A stretch of DNA of 64,000 nt from Posidonia oceanica. Taxonomy: Eukaryota > Streptophyta > Magnoliopsida > Alismatales > Posidoniaceae. The stretch is taken from assembly GCA_037176725.1 (NCBI GenBank), contig JAZBRS010000013.1, positions 7,939,001 through 8,003,000 on the forward strand, given 5' to 3'. Positions 11,305 through 21,465 of this stretch are shown here, one piece after another (the first letter of the stretch is position 1; every line of letters starts with the position of its first letter). The notes beneath the pieces are model-generated. The model saw only the letters and a list, made by a program, of their open reading frames with translations, made no database searches and was not told the DNA's origin. The translations under genes were made by a program, and so were the position numbers.

Positions 11305-13060
11305 CATACTATTTGTCATATTGTCATTACAAAGTAAAAAAAAACACAAGCATCAGTTAAAAAAAAATGATTGTAAAATGTCAATCGTTGAGTTCATGTA
11401 CTAAAGAGTTACATTCTAATTCATATAACCTTATCATATGATTTGGGTCCTGTTTGTCTTGTAAATATATTTTGTATTCTGATAGTAATACAAATATATA
11501 ATCATTGTCAATCCTTCAAGGACCCAGTAAGATGAAATAAGATGAGAAACTGGGAATTTCTAAAAGAGAAGCACCATACCTATAACATGATGAGATGAGA
11601 AACTACACCTTTTTTTAATATGATTGAAGTTGATTTGTGAGATTTAGTTTGTTAGTTTAAAAACAAAAATAATCTATATATCTAAGAAATTCCTAAAACT
11701 AGACAGCTAAGAGCTGTCTACTTTTAGGATTAGTGAGTCCTTAGGGGCCAATATCTACATTCATTTTATTACTGTTCTTAGGACACCTAATGATTTGGAT
11801 AGTTATATGGTTTGTGGGCAAAGGAAAGGGTGATGAAATCCCTACCTCATCTTGTTTAATAGGTGATGCCCCCTAGTATATGATTTTTACTGTATTTTTG
11901 GAATGATATGCAATGTTATTGATGAATGCACACATAAATAAAAACATGGCAAAAATTTATGATGCATGATCAGGATTGCAAGCATTTAATCGAATACAAC
12001 AACGTAAAAGAAATATGTATGTAAATCAGTCTAAAATGACGAATGATGCATGATGATTAGCATTTTAAGGTACTTTAATTTTGATTATCATTTTCATTAT
12101 CGCATTTGTGATGGTTGTATAAGTTCTATGTAGTTTTTAGGAATTAATGCCAACCTCAACGAGTGAGCGACCACACTCGTGATGATAGGCATTTTAATTA
12201 GTTCAAGTATGATTTTAATATCTAAATCCTAGTCCTAAATTCTAAATCCTAATCCCTAATAATCCCTACCTGCACCTGTAAGAAAACACATCCACAAAAA
12301 AAAGGAAAACGTGCACCTATATGAGAGGTAATGAAATCCCCCCACAGCACTCAAAAAACCACATGAAAGGTGATGAAATCCCTTCATGTGGTGCACACAC
12401 ACACCCGATGTGCAAAGGACGCATATCTGGCATCTGATATGCGATTTATTATAGTGCGTGTGTGTGCATAGTGAGTTTTGATGTATTATACAATTATTTT
12501 TTAATTATCCTACTCTTGTATCTAGCAAGTACACATATTCAAAAGCATTTAGAAAAAATAATATGCAAGTACACATATTTATAAGCAAAGCATAATGTAA
12601 AGGTAGCCAACTTCCTAAACAAATAAAAGACAAGAAAACTCAGCTTCCTAACATAGCAAGACATGGATGTTTACAAGGAAGCAAATGATTTGTATTAGGA
12701 ATATTACAACTATGGAATATTACATGTTCCTTCGAATTGAATAGTTATAAAAATACTGACAATAATAAAATTTTTGCATGCTAATTATCAAGATACTAAA
12801 ATTTTCATATTGCAAATAAGTGGATATATTGTAAAAAAAATTTATGACAGAAGTGTGCCATCCCATTAAATTTTTACATGCTCTTACAACAAGGTATGAA
12901 TTGTTGGTTCGATCTTTTATTGTCTTTTACATGTATGTAAAGACCCTAGACAAAAAAAACATGCCACATGTAGGAAACCTATTGTTTCACTGCTTGACAC
13001 AGATGCTGTGGGTAACCATGGTAGTGGGGAACTGGAGAATATTACTCACCAACTCAACGA
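11305..13060. other. Displaced upstream part of the Mutator-like element and flank, no gene
   Basis: Directly continues the sequence interrupted at 5540. No coding region recognised. Contains a thrice-repeated gtgatgaaatccc motif (near 11830, 12367, and as ggtaatgaaatccc near 12328), a run of taaatcctaa-like units (12225-12265), and an imperfect inverted repeat of CA/TG-rich arms (about 12390-12475). Confidence 0.45.
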
Positions 13061-13070
13061 CTTGACTGGT

Positions 13071-13176
13071 TGCCGGAGTAAGCGTTGGAGTGGGGCCGGA
13101 GTAGGCGCCGGAGTGGGGCCGGAGGGGAGCCGGAGTAGGCGCCGGAGTGGAGCCAGAGTGGGGCCGCAGTGTGCGT
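13071..13176 (+). repeat. GC-rich 12-bp tandem repeat
   Basis: Degenerate units of gccggagtgggg and gccggagtaggc repeat about eight times. The reverse strand gives a proline-rich open frame (13046-13318) that I regard as non-coding. Confidence 0.7.
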
Positions 13177-13275
13177 GGGGCTGAAGTGCGCGGGGGAGGT
13201 TAGGGCGGACTGTGCACGGGGGAGGTTGTGCGTGAGGCTGGTGGGGGAACCGGCCGCAGGGTTTTATCCCTGCTA

Positions 13276-13433
13276 GAATTCGACACTTGAAGTGCCGAAT
13301 TCTATTTAAAACGACCAAATTATATTAAACTAAATTCGACAGTTATACTGTTGAATTCAATTTAAACAGAACTCGGCACTTAAACTGCCGAATTTAGTTT
13401 AAACAGAACTCAGCAGTGTAGTTGCCGAATTCA
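13276..13433. repeat. Four small tandem hairpins upstream of aminotransferase exon 1
   Basis: Four imperfect palindromes built on the theme aattcggcagt..actgccgaatt lie at 13276-13302, 13333-13357, 13371-13394 and 13409-13433. The last three are spaced 38-39 bp apart, separated by tttaaacagaact-like linkers. The first has 13-bp arms with one mismatch around a single central base. They lie about 250-410 bp before the ATG of exon 1. They could be promoter-proximal structure or the subterminal part of a transposon. Confidence 0.75.
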
Positions 13434-13686
13434 ATAAAAAAACAAAAAAAAAACTGACAGGTCAGTGAACACGTGGGGTCCACCTGATACTGTGTCAGAG
13501 GCTTACTTTTGTAAATATTTTGGATATAGATTTAGTTTTAGAATTTTTTTTAAAAAACTATTATTTTAAAAATTTAACCTCCACATACATCATTAGATAA
13601 AAGTAAAACAAAAAAAATGCCTAGCTTAAAAAAAAAAAAAACAATACTCGTGTCATCATCACCGACGCAGAGTGAGAAAGAGAGAG

Positions 13687-13965
13687 ATGGAGCACAGGAA
13701 GAAGATAGCATCACTCTTATTTGGGGGTGCTGTGGCTGCAATGCCCGTCCATATTCAAAGCACCAGAATGTCCTCCTTTCGCTCCTCCTCTCCCCACTCC
13801 ACTACTCGCCGAACAACAACGACGACCCGTCCCCCTCCAAGAATGGACTTCTCTTCCTCCCGCATGGCGGTGTCTATCTCCTCCGCTGTCTCCACCGAGC
13901 AAGGCTCTCACTCTTCTGATGCTTCTACCGATCAACCCAAGCAGAAGCAGCAGTTTTCGCCGCAG
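13687..13965 (+). CDS. PLP-dependent aminotransferase, exon 1 (N-terminal transit-peptide exon)
   Basis: Begins with ATG at 13687 and reads 93 codons to CCG CAG, followed by the donor gtatag at 13966. It is Ser/Thr/Arg-rich and poor in acidic residues (MSSFRSSSPHSTTRRTTTTT, then RMAVSISSAVSTEQG), as expected for a plastid transit peptide. It ends KQKQQFSPQ. Homologues of this aminotransferase end the variable leader with a short Q-rich stretch before VAKRLEKF; here exon 2 starts VSKRLEKF in the same phase (0). An internal Met (about residue 19) could be the real start. An out-of-frame ATG at 13617 opens a 100-codon frame overlapping this one. The assignment to the distant exon 2 is inference, based on phase, splice sites, composition and lack of a better candidate closer by. 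Confidence 0.7.
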
Positions 13966-14232
13966 GTATAGGAATCTAGGGATTCGATTTGTTTTTGGTA
14001 TTTTTTTCCCTTTTTCTTTTGCTGCTTGAACAGTAGGGTTCAGGTGCGTGCTCGTTTTGGTGTTGATGTAGTAGTTGTAGTTGAACTGTTGGATTCGTGA
14101 AAGCATGCTCATTTGGAATGCCATTTGTAGCTATTAGGAGGAAGAAGGATGTTCTGGCATAAGGTGGACATGGTCTTGGACAGGAAAGTGTGTAAGCTCA
14201 GAAGATAGATGTGCTAGAAGGTGGATAAACAT

Positions 14233-14628
14233 TGTTAGAGTATGTCTCGTGTCCGGTGTGATTCTACAATAGATTGGTCCAATGAGGTGGACTCTCATTA
14301 AATGGGTACATGAGTTATATGTTATTGGATTAATAGATCTTAGGTTTTTAGGATTCATACTATTTATACTCATGTGATACCTCCTTTGAGAGGGAGCTTG
14401 TGCTTTAATGTTGGGAGGAAAAGTTGAGAGGAAGGTGGAGTTAGAGTGAGGCTCATAGGATTGAGGCCAAGATCTCTATGTAAATTTTGTTCTATAGTGG
14501 ATTCTCTCACTCATTCTTGTCCCGTGTTTTTCCCGTACGGGTTTCTACATATATCTTTGTGTCAATCTTCCATATGTGTGCTTGTTATTTTATGCTTCCA
14601 CAAATGATCAGTGAATTCAATCCCAACA
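14233..14628 (+). repeat. 5' LTR of the Copia-type element
   Basis: Pairs with 18153-18498. It shares, among others, ttaggtttttaggattcata with only small changes, and 'acctcctttgagagggg/a'. The primer-binding site starts at 14629. Confidence 0.9.
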
Positions 14629-15151
14629 ATTGGTACCAGAGTCGATGGTTTGATGAGACTGGCAAGCACAATAACGACCTATAAAACAATGTCAATGATG
14701 ATGAAGATCAATGTCGATGGAAGTGTTTCAATGTCGAGATAGCTTTGACTCATCAACTAAGGAGCATTAGACAGCAAAGATTAAGAAGAAAGGGAAGTAT
14801 TTTCTTTAGCTTTTTAATTTATCAGTAATTCTAAATCTCATATTCTTTTAAACTTTTTAATGGAAATCTAATATTATTCTGTTATATTATATTTGATTTT
14901 TAAGAGATTTTCGTATGTAGTTGCCGCTTTGGTGGAAGTTTGTTACAACTTCTCATTGAAACGGAAGTCCAGGTGGACATCCACAACCACAAGATGGTGC
15001 TATCAACACAAGGACATTTCAGATGTCCAGGTGGACGTAGCCTCAAACAGTAGTTTTTCGGACGTCTGGATTGCATGTCCGCTGGTGCTTTTGATTTGAA
15101 TAGTGGTTGGACGAACGTCCTTTGGACGGTGCAGTTGGCAAAGTTGTTCGT

Positions 15152-15321
15152 TGGAGATATTTTCTCCTTCTGAAATGAGGGAGATAAAAGGAAAACTTGT
15201 CAGTGATTTTGAATTTAAAAACCAAAGAGAGCAATGTGGAGATATTTTCTCCTTTTAAAATGGGAGAGATAAAAGGAAAGTTTGTTGGTGATTTTGAATT
15301 TAAAAATCAAAGAGAGCAATG
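15152..15321 (+). repeat. Two-copy 85-bp tandem duplication
   Basis: tggagatattttctcctt starts at 15152 and again at 15237. The two units differ at only a few positions and continue through aaagagagcaatg. A partial third copy begins at about 15322. It is part of the internal region of the Copia-type element. Confidence 0.85.
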
Positions 15322-15640
15322 AGGAGATATCAAGGGAAAGCAGCTGAGAAGAGATACGGACTTCCAACGGTTTTGTTAAGAATTTGTTGCTTATTTTGTT
15401 TTACATCTCATATATTTTGGTGGTTAAAAAAATTTTAATTTGAAAGAGAGAGAAAAAGAAGGAATCGGTTGTTGTTGTTGTATATTTTTTAAATTCAGAG
15501 GTGCACTGCACGTGAAACTCGCGAATGTTTTTGCACGAGTTTGTGGATTACATTGTAGTTGATCCAATGGCCAATAATGATCTTGCTAGCAATCAGAGTC
15601 AGAATCCAACAATCAAATAGTCGAATCTTATGTTTGCAAA

Positions 15641-16478
15641 TGTTAAGATAGAAAGAGAATCATATATTATTCATAGCAAAGGATTACAATCTCCTATATA
15701 TTGGAGAACACATACTTAACCTACAAGTAACCTAATAAATGGATAACACAAAGATTCATATAAGGATCCATTTACTCTAACACTTCCCTTCAAGTTGGAG
15801 CATCTCCAACTTGTTACAACACAGAATTATATAATTTAGAAGGAATGATAGTAGTAGTGGCAACAATAGTACAAGATTGATTTTCACGAAATCAGGCACG
15901 TACAAGATTGATTTTCACGAAATAAGTACAAAAACTAGTGGACAACACTTGTCCAAGGCACAACTGTGAAGAAACGGGTACACTGAAGGCACAAACAGTC
16001 CTATACCCATCTACACACTAAATAGGAGAGTTGCAGCAAAATACAATACAAACGAACCAAATTTGTAGACAAATGATAACAATCGGCATACTCAACCTCC
16101 CGAACACACCATCACGATTCGGGGGCACAAGAGAAACGTGAACAGCACGTGTCCACGCACAAACAAAGGTAGGCAAGTGGGCAGTAGTAAATAAGGAAAG
16201 TTCTGTCAATTAGAAACTTCAATGTATTTTTGGTAAATTTTGCAATTTCAGAAGAACTTAAGACTTTTCTGCAAAATCTCCATTAAACCCTAATCTCCTT
16301 TTTCACTTCTTCCTCTTTGTCCACGCTGTTGGGAGCTTCTTCTCCTTCTCTCATGTTCTCTCTTCTCCATATCCCAACAGTGCCATGTCTTTCACTACGA
16401 CAGGGACTAGATCCTCCTCCCTTTCCATTCTCCTCGTCCCCACCACTTCCATCACACACAAGTGAGAGAAGAAGAAGG

Positions 16479-16509
<31 letters not shown>

Positions 16510-17570
16510 GGAGATGCATCAGGGAGATCTATGGGGCGGGACGTTAAAGATCATGGCGACATTGACAGACGTAGATGACAGGGGGAGGCCCAATAACCCA
16601 CATGGTGATCTAGACTTATTGGCATTCTCCTTTACATCTCCCCTTGTCGCCAACAGTGACAAGAGCTTCCTCCTGGACGGGTGGTGGAGGATGAGGGAGG
16701 AGAAGAAGTACGTCGATCTCGGTTGCATTCTCATCAATCGGAGGGTCCTCTTTTGGACACTTGGGTTGGTCGTCGGGTTTGCGGCTGCCGTTGGGTTTTG
16801 GACAATGGTTGCCAAAAGTTTCCTGTCACATCATGTCGTGGTGTCGGTGGAGGATGGCTACACGATTGCATTGCGGAAGGCACTCCTGTTCTTCGATGCA
16901 CAAATCTAGAGCATTACCAAAGGACAATAGTGTTCCATGGAGAGGGAACTCTGGGATGAAGGACAGGTTGTCACAAGGACAATAGTGTTCATGTAGTTCA
17001 CAAAGATCTTGTGGGTGGATTTTATGAAGTTGAAGAGAGCCCTGAACAAGGCTTGCCGACAGCAGGGAAGGCCTGATCTGGCTTGTTGGCAACGGAAGAA
17101 GGCACGGGAAGGCTCGTTGGGTCCGATAGTGGCAGGACAGCTTACATCTAGTGTTGGAGATGGCCAAAGGGTAGATCGATGCTCGATAGGAGTTTTCAAG
17201 AGCCGTTGGTGGGTGGAGAGCGTGCCACAACAAGGGAATGCCGATGACGCTGTGGCGGTGGTGTACAGATGGTAGATTAGTGGCGATCAGGTGATGACAG
17301 GCGGCAGACTTTCTGGAAGAGAAGGCAGTAGTACGGACTTTCAGTGGTCTGTTATCATTGACCGTGGCCGACAACGGTGGCGTAGCAGTATAACAGCTAG
17401 AGTTTTTTCTTCTTCAAAACCTTTGCTATGATAAAATAGAAAGAGAATCCTATATTATTCATAATAAAGGATTACAATCTCCTACACGTAGGAGAATACA
17501 TATTTAACTCACAAGTAATCTAATAAATGGATAATACAAAGATCCATATAAGGATTTATTTACTCTAACA
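15641..17570 (-). mobile_element. Small LTR element with captured endoglucanase gene fragment
   Basis: Short LTRs of about 140 bp: 15641-15782 (3' LTR, read on minus) and 17431-17570 (5' LTR). Exact target duplication gcaaa at 15636-15640 and 17571-17575, inserted within the Copia-type element. It is the same family as 35760-37310: the LTRs match, as do the leader (gcaaaggttttgaag on the minus strand) and a roughly 350-bp 3' region (minus strand of about 15880-16200, including 'gtgatggtgtgttcgggagg'). The primer-site region next to the 5' LTR is damaged. No retroviral protein is encoded. The middle is a host-derived insert (about 16250-17040), antisense to the element. Confidence 0.88.
16514..17040 (+). 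pseudogene. Captured KORRIGAN-type endo-1,4-beta-glucanase 5' fragment
   Basis: The plus strand reads MHQGDLWGGTLKIMAT, then KKYVDLGCILINRRVLFWTL, a hydrophobic membrane anchor, DGYTIALRKALLFFDAQ and, after a frameshift, LPKDNSVPWRGNSGMKD and KDLVGGFYE. This matches the order in membrane-anchored GH9 endoglucanases (KORRIGAN/endoglucanase 25): cytoplasmic LWGG.LEI motif, the KKYVDLGCI segment before the single transmembrane helix, then the start of the catalytic domain (YT.ALHKAL.FFNAQ, LPK.N.VSWRGNSG, DLVGGYYDAGDA). Only the N-terminal part is present and it is frameshifted. The CT-rich and (AAC)n leader at 16250-16510 looks like captured 5' UTR. It lies within 15641-17570. Confidence 0.75.
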
Positions 17571-17867
17571 GCAAATATTCTGGAGATGATAGACGACGGA
17601 TCTGATCATTGAGATTAGACACCAGTTGGGTTGAAATTACAGATCAGTATGGTTATTCATTGAAGATTGATGATTATGGTGTATTTGATTTAGATTTGAG
17701 CAAGTGAAAGCCAAATGAAGATATCCAGCAATAGTTTCCATATTTTTAGATGTTTAAATCAAGTCAACATGTTAATGCATCAACTCAAGTGGAGTTAAGG
17801 TGAAGGATTTTTCAGTGGACCCGTGAAGACGTTGGTGGGTTCGCCTGTAGGCCAATGATAATGGATA

Positions 17868-18072
17868 CAGTGGAATAGTTTTTTGCCTACCTAAAAAATG
17901 CTAATGAGTTTGTTGCAGGTCCATGCCAATGAATGTAGTGGAAGTTTTCTACCTATCTAGAAAGTGTATATGAGTTTTTTGCAGGTCCATGAGAAAGGAT
18001 GCAGGTAAAAGGTTTTCTGTCGACCTAAACGGTGCAGATGAGCTCAGCATGTCCATGACAACAATGCAAGTG
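17868..18072 (+). repeat. Three degenerate ~67-bp tandem units before the 3' LTR
   Basis: Each unit contains gtttt..cct followed by a gatgag/aatgag segment and ttgcaggtccatg or a close variant. They lie just upstream of the polypurine tract of the Copia-type element. Confidence 0.55.
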
Positions 18073-18152
18073 GAGCTATGGTTTAGCAGTTTGGAGACGA
18101 CAACAATCGTCCAGTAGGCTTAGTGGCACCGAATGCGAGCTAAGGTGGAGAT

Positions 18153-18498
18153 TGTTAGAGTATGTCTCGGATTGCATATGATTCTACATCAGGCTGGTCT
18201 AGTGAGGTGGGTTCTCATTAGATGAGTACATGGGTTATATGTAATTCGGTTAATGGATCCTACGTTTTTAGGATTCATACTATTTATACCCATGTAATAC
18301 CTCCTTTGAGAGGGGACTTGTGCTTTAATGTTGAGAGGAAATATTGAGAGAAAGGTGGAGTTAGAGTGAGGTTCATGAGATTCTCTCGTTCATGCCCCGT
18401 GGTTTTTTCCATATGGATTTTCAGGTATATATTTGTGTCAATCTTCCATGTGTGTGTTTGCTATTTTTACGCTTTTGGAAATGAATTTGATCCCAACA
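18153..18498 (+). repeat. 3' LTR of the Copia-type element
   Basis: See the element entry; preceded by the aaggtggaga polypurine stretch and followed by the aacat target duplication. Confidence 0.9.
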
Positions 18499-18570
18499 AA
18501 CATTATTGTTATTGTATTGATAAAGAGGTCAAACGCAATATATATATATAAAGAGAGAGAGTAATGATTT

Positions 18571-18794
18571 GATAAGGTCCGACCCTACTTAAGCTAAGTA
18601 AGGTCTATGCATTTTTTCAGTAAACTATGTATATTTAATCTACAATTGATTAAAAAAATAATTTCAATATTGATTGTGTGAAATTTTCAGTAAATATTGA
18701 AATTATTTTTTCAGTAATTTATAGATAAAACACAACACTATTTATTGAAAAACTGCAAGGGCCTCACTTAGCTTAAGTAGGGTCGGGTCCTATC
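18571..18794. mobile_element. MITE with ~50-bp terminal inverted repeats
   Basis: Left arm gataaggtccgaccctactt (continuing aagctaagtaagg) is mirrored by the right arm, whose reverse complement begins gataggacccgaccctactt and continues aagctaagtgagg. The match continues through the cagttttttca/cattttttca region. The 224-bp element has an AT-rich centre and no coding capacity. No clear target duplication; superfamily not assigned. Confidence 0.75.
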
Positions 18795-20538
18795 AGAAAA
18801 TTTGTCCATATATAGAAAGAGAGAGAGAGAAGTTTTAATGATCCTAGGGCCTCACTGTCTATAAATTGAGCTCCCATATCATTTTTATAATCCATAAGTG
18901 ATATCAAATTTCCAACCGTAGGATATGATTTACATCATATGTAAAACACAAATACAAAAAATCAATTAATTTTGAAATTTCGATTATGGTTATTGTAAGT
19001 AGATAAAAGGTTTTAAATAAAAATAAGCTTACGAGTTATGAATTTATACGCATATCTTAAAATCCATCTATTAGATGGGAAATCCAAACGATGGATTTGA
19101 TCAACATTCATCATGTTAGTTACCATTTAACAATGAAGTGATTTTGAAAATTATATATCAAGAAACAATGTATTCATAGAATCATATTTTTTACAAGTTA
19201 ATATGAAATCATTGAATTTCTGCAAGTTAAATGATTAAGCTAGAAGTCTTAGATTGACTTGATTTTTTTATCTATAGGCTTTGTAGACAATTTAGATCAA
19301 TATCTAAGGTTTAGATTTTTCATATGATTAATATATAATGAAATATTCAAGAGCTCTAAGAAGGGACTTACTTCAAACAAGGAAGTCTCTGAATTCATTC
19401 TATTTTTTCCCTATATTTATATAATGATCAAAATGAAAACCACCTTTAATAAGTTAGTGGTTTTATTTCTTTTGATTTTCCCTCTAATTTTTGGCTATAC
19501 CATCAATTTTGGTAACTATCTTTTATGCACGTCCCATATTTCGTGGGATAAACATGGGTTAACAACTTTTGGATTTAAAAAAAACGTGGATGTATGATTC
19601 TCTCTCTCTCTCTCTCCATTCTGAATTTAGTTTCCAAGTTAATTTTCAATTATGCTTAGTATTAGTGTAGAACAATAAGTATTTAGTATATTACGAAATG
19701 CAACAATGGATGTTTAGTGGTTTTTAAAAAAAATAAAGTGTTTCTTATTGTCAATGGTCTAATTTGGTATACTTATTTTAGTATTTCTTTACATTAATAT
19801 TATTATTTTCCTATTTATTTAATATTAGTACTAGTGGGTTTTTGTTTGTATAACAATGTTACTATGTTTAACCATTAGATTTGTATCCAATGGTTTATAA
19901 TAAAACAACTATTAAAGGATTAGTGATTTTGGTTTGATATGCTTTCCCTCTTTTTTATTGGATTTGTTCTTTTTTGGTAACTTCTAATGTAGATTTTTTC
20001 TTGTATTTGTTTTCCTTATATGGTAGATCCCATATTTTGTAGCATAATTAATTAGATTTGTAGTTTTTATCATACATGATATTAAACTCCTTTTTCAAAA
20101 AAAAAAAATGTTGGAGCAATATTCTCTCTTTCTCAAATTTGGTTTCCTATGTTGTGTATCTTTATTTATATATGTGATAACCATATTTCTAATTTTGTAT
20201 CCATTCTCCTTATAACTACAACCATTTTCTTTTTTTGAGTTTTTTTTTCCATTTAATACTATTAGCTTTGTTATAATTCATAGATCTACAATTCTATTTT
20301 TAATGTTACTAGAAATTTTTAGTGTTACTAGAAATGAATATTATACAAGATCAAATTCCAAAACATAAATTACACAATCGAAGAAAATCTATTGTGTAAA
20401 AACTAAAAAATACACTAAAATAATACCTAATTAAAGTTGAAATATTTTTTAACACTAAAATTCTCAAATGAATTTAAATCAAAACTAACATAATAATCCA
20501 ACAATAATTCCACCTAAAACTTAAAGCTAAACCAAAAT
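18795..20538. other. AT-rich intron sequence, no feature recognised
   Basis: No open frame, LTR or inverted repeat that I can support. Contains a short (TC)n tract near 19600 and several homopolymer A/T runs. Confidence 0.5.
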
Positions 20539-21228
20539 TGTTAGAGTTCAGAGAGAATAATAATGTACATCTTATTACTAGGAGAGGGATTGCATATATA
20601 TTGGTATGACTAGATGATAACCTAATATATGGATATCCAATAACCCATATAACACTCATATAACATAACATATATCTAATAATATCTCTAACACTTTCCA
20701 TCAAACACCCCAACACATAATCCTTTTATGGAGATGTCTGTAAGCTGTTCGGAAGACGGTGTGTAGAGAGTGGTAATGATCCCTCTCATCACAATATCAT
20801 GCACATAGTGGTAGTCAATCTCAATGTATTTTGTCCGCTCATGAAAGGTTAGATTGTTGGCAATGAAAATTACTGTTTGATTATCACAATACATAGGCTT
20901 AGGAGTCTTCACAGCAAAACCAAGCTCTATTAGCAAGGACTTTCTGTGTCTCTTTCGTCACTTATATAGTCTGAATCTGAATAAGCTTTTACTTTTGGGT
21001 GCCCAATCTTTTTGTAGATTAGACCTTTACTAGGAGAGTCTTTGATGTAAGTTGATACACGTAGTGCACCTTACCAATGGACGATCGTAGGCTTATGCAT
21101 AAACAGACTAAGAAGGCCTATTCCATAAGAAATATCTGGCCGAGTGACTGTCAAATAGATCTAATCAGTCATCGATATCGACCTGTATCCTCATATATCT
21201 TTGAAGAGTCATTCCAAAAACCTAGGTT

Positions 21229-21465
21229 CTAGTTGATAAGAGTATTTTCTAGTTTGCACCCAAGGAGATTCGTTTCTTGTAGGAGATCAAGAGTATACTT
21301 CCTTTGAGATAAGGCCATTCTACTCTTACTATATGCAAACTTAATTGCCAGAAAATATCTGGGTTTACCTATGTCTTTGGTAATAAAATGTCTTTTCATA
21401 TACTCCTTTGTCTCAGTGATGCTTGCAGAGTCATTCCTTGTCAAGATAATGTCATCCACATACAT
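21229..21465 (-). pseudogene. Copia reverse transcriptase fragment
   Basis: Encodes YVDDIILTRND, FITKDIGKPRYFLAIKFAYS and QRKYTLDLLQETNLLGCK, the palm and following region of Copia (RVT_2) reverse transcriptases. It is the catalytic-motif part of the element 20539-24492. The flanking frames contain stops. Confidence 0.85.

Larger units (their letters stand above)
14233..18498 (+). mobile_element. Non-autonomous Copia-type LTR retrotransposon
   Basis: LTRs 14233-14628 and 18153-18498 (tgttagagtatgtctcg ... tcccaaca) with an exact 5-bp target duplication, aacat, at 14228-14232 and 18499-18503. A Met-tRNA-type primer site (attggtaccagagtc) follows the left LTR, and a polypurine stretch, aaggtggaga, precedes the right one. 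No gag, integrase or reverse transcriptase is encoded, so it depended on another element. The right LTR is shorter because of internal deletions. It carries the nested element 15641-17570. Confidence 0.9.

Noticed and set aside
13046..13318. Proline-rich minus-strand open frame
   Set aside because: Created by the 12-bp GC-rich tandem repeat; extends into the hairpin array without any conserved motif.
28..13500. Possible Mutator terminal repeats around ctgacaggtgggccc (left) and tcaggtggacccc (right)
   Set aside because: The shared core is only about 10 bases and such words are common in plant promoters; no 9-bp duplication could be shown.
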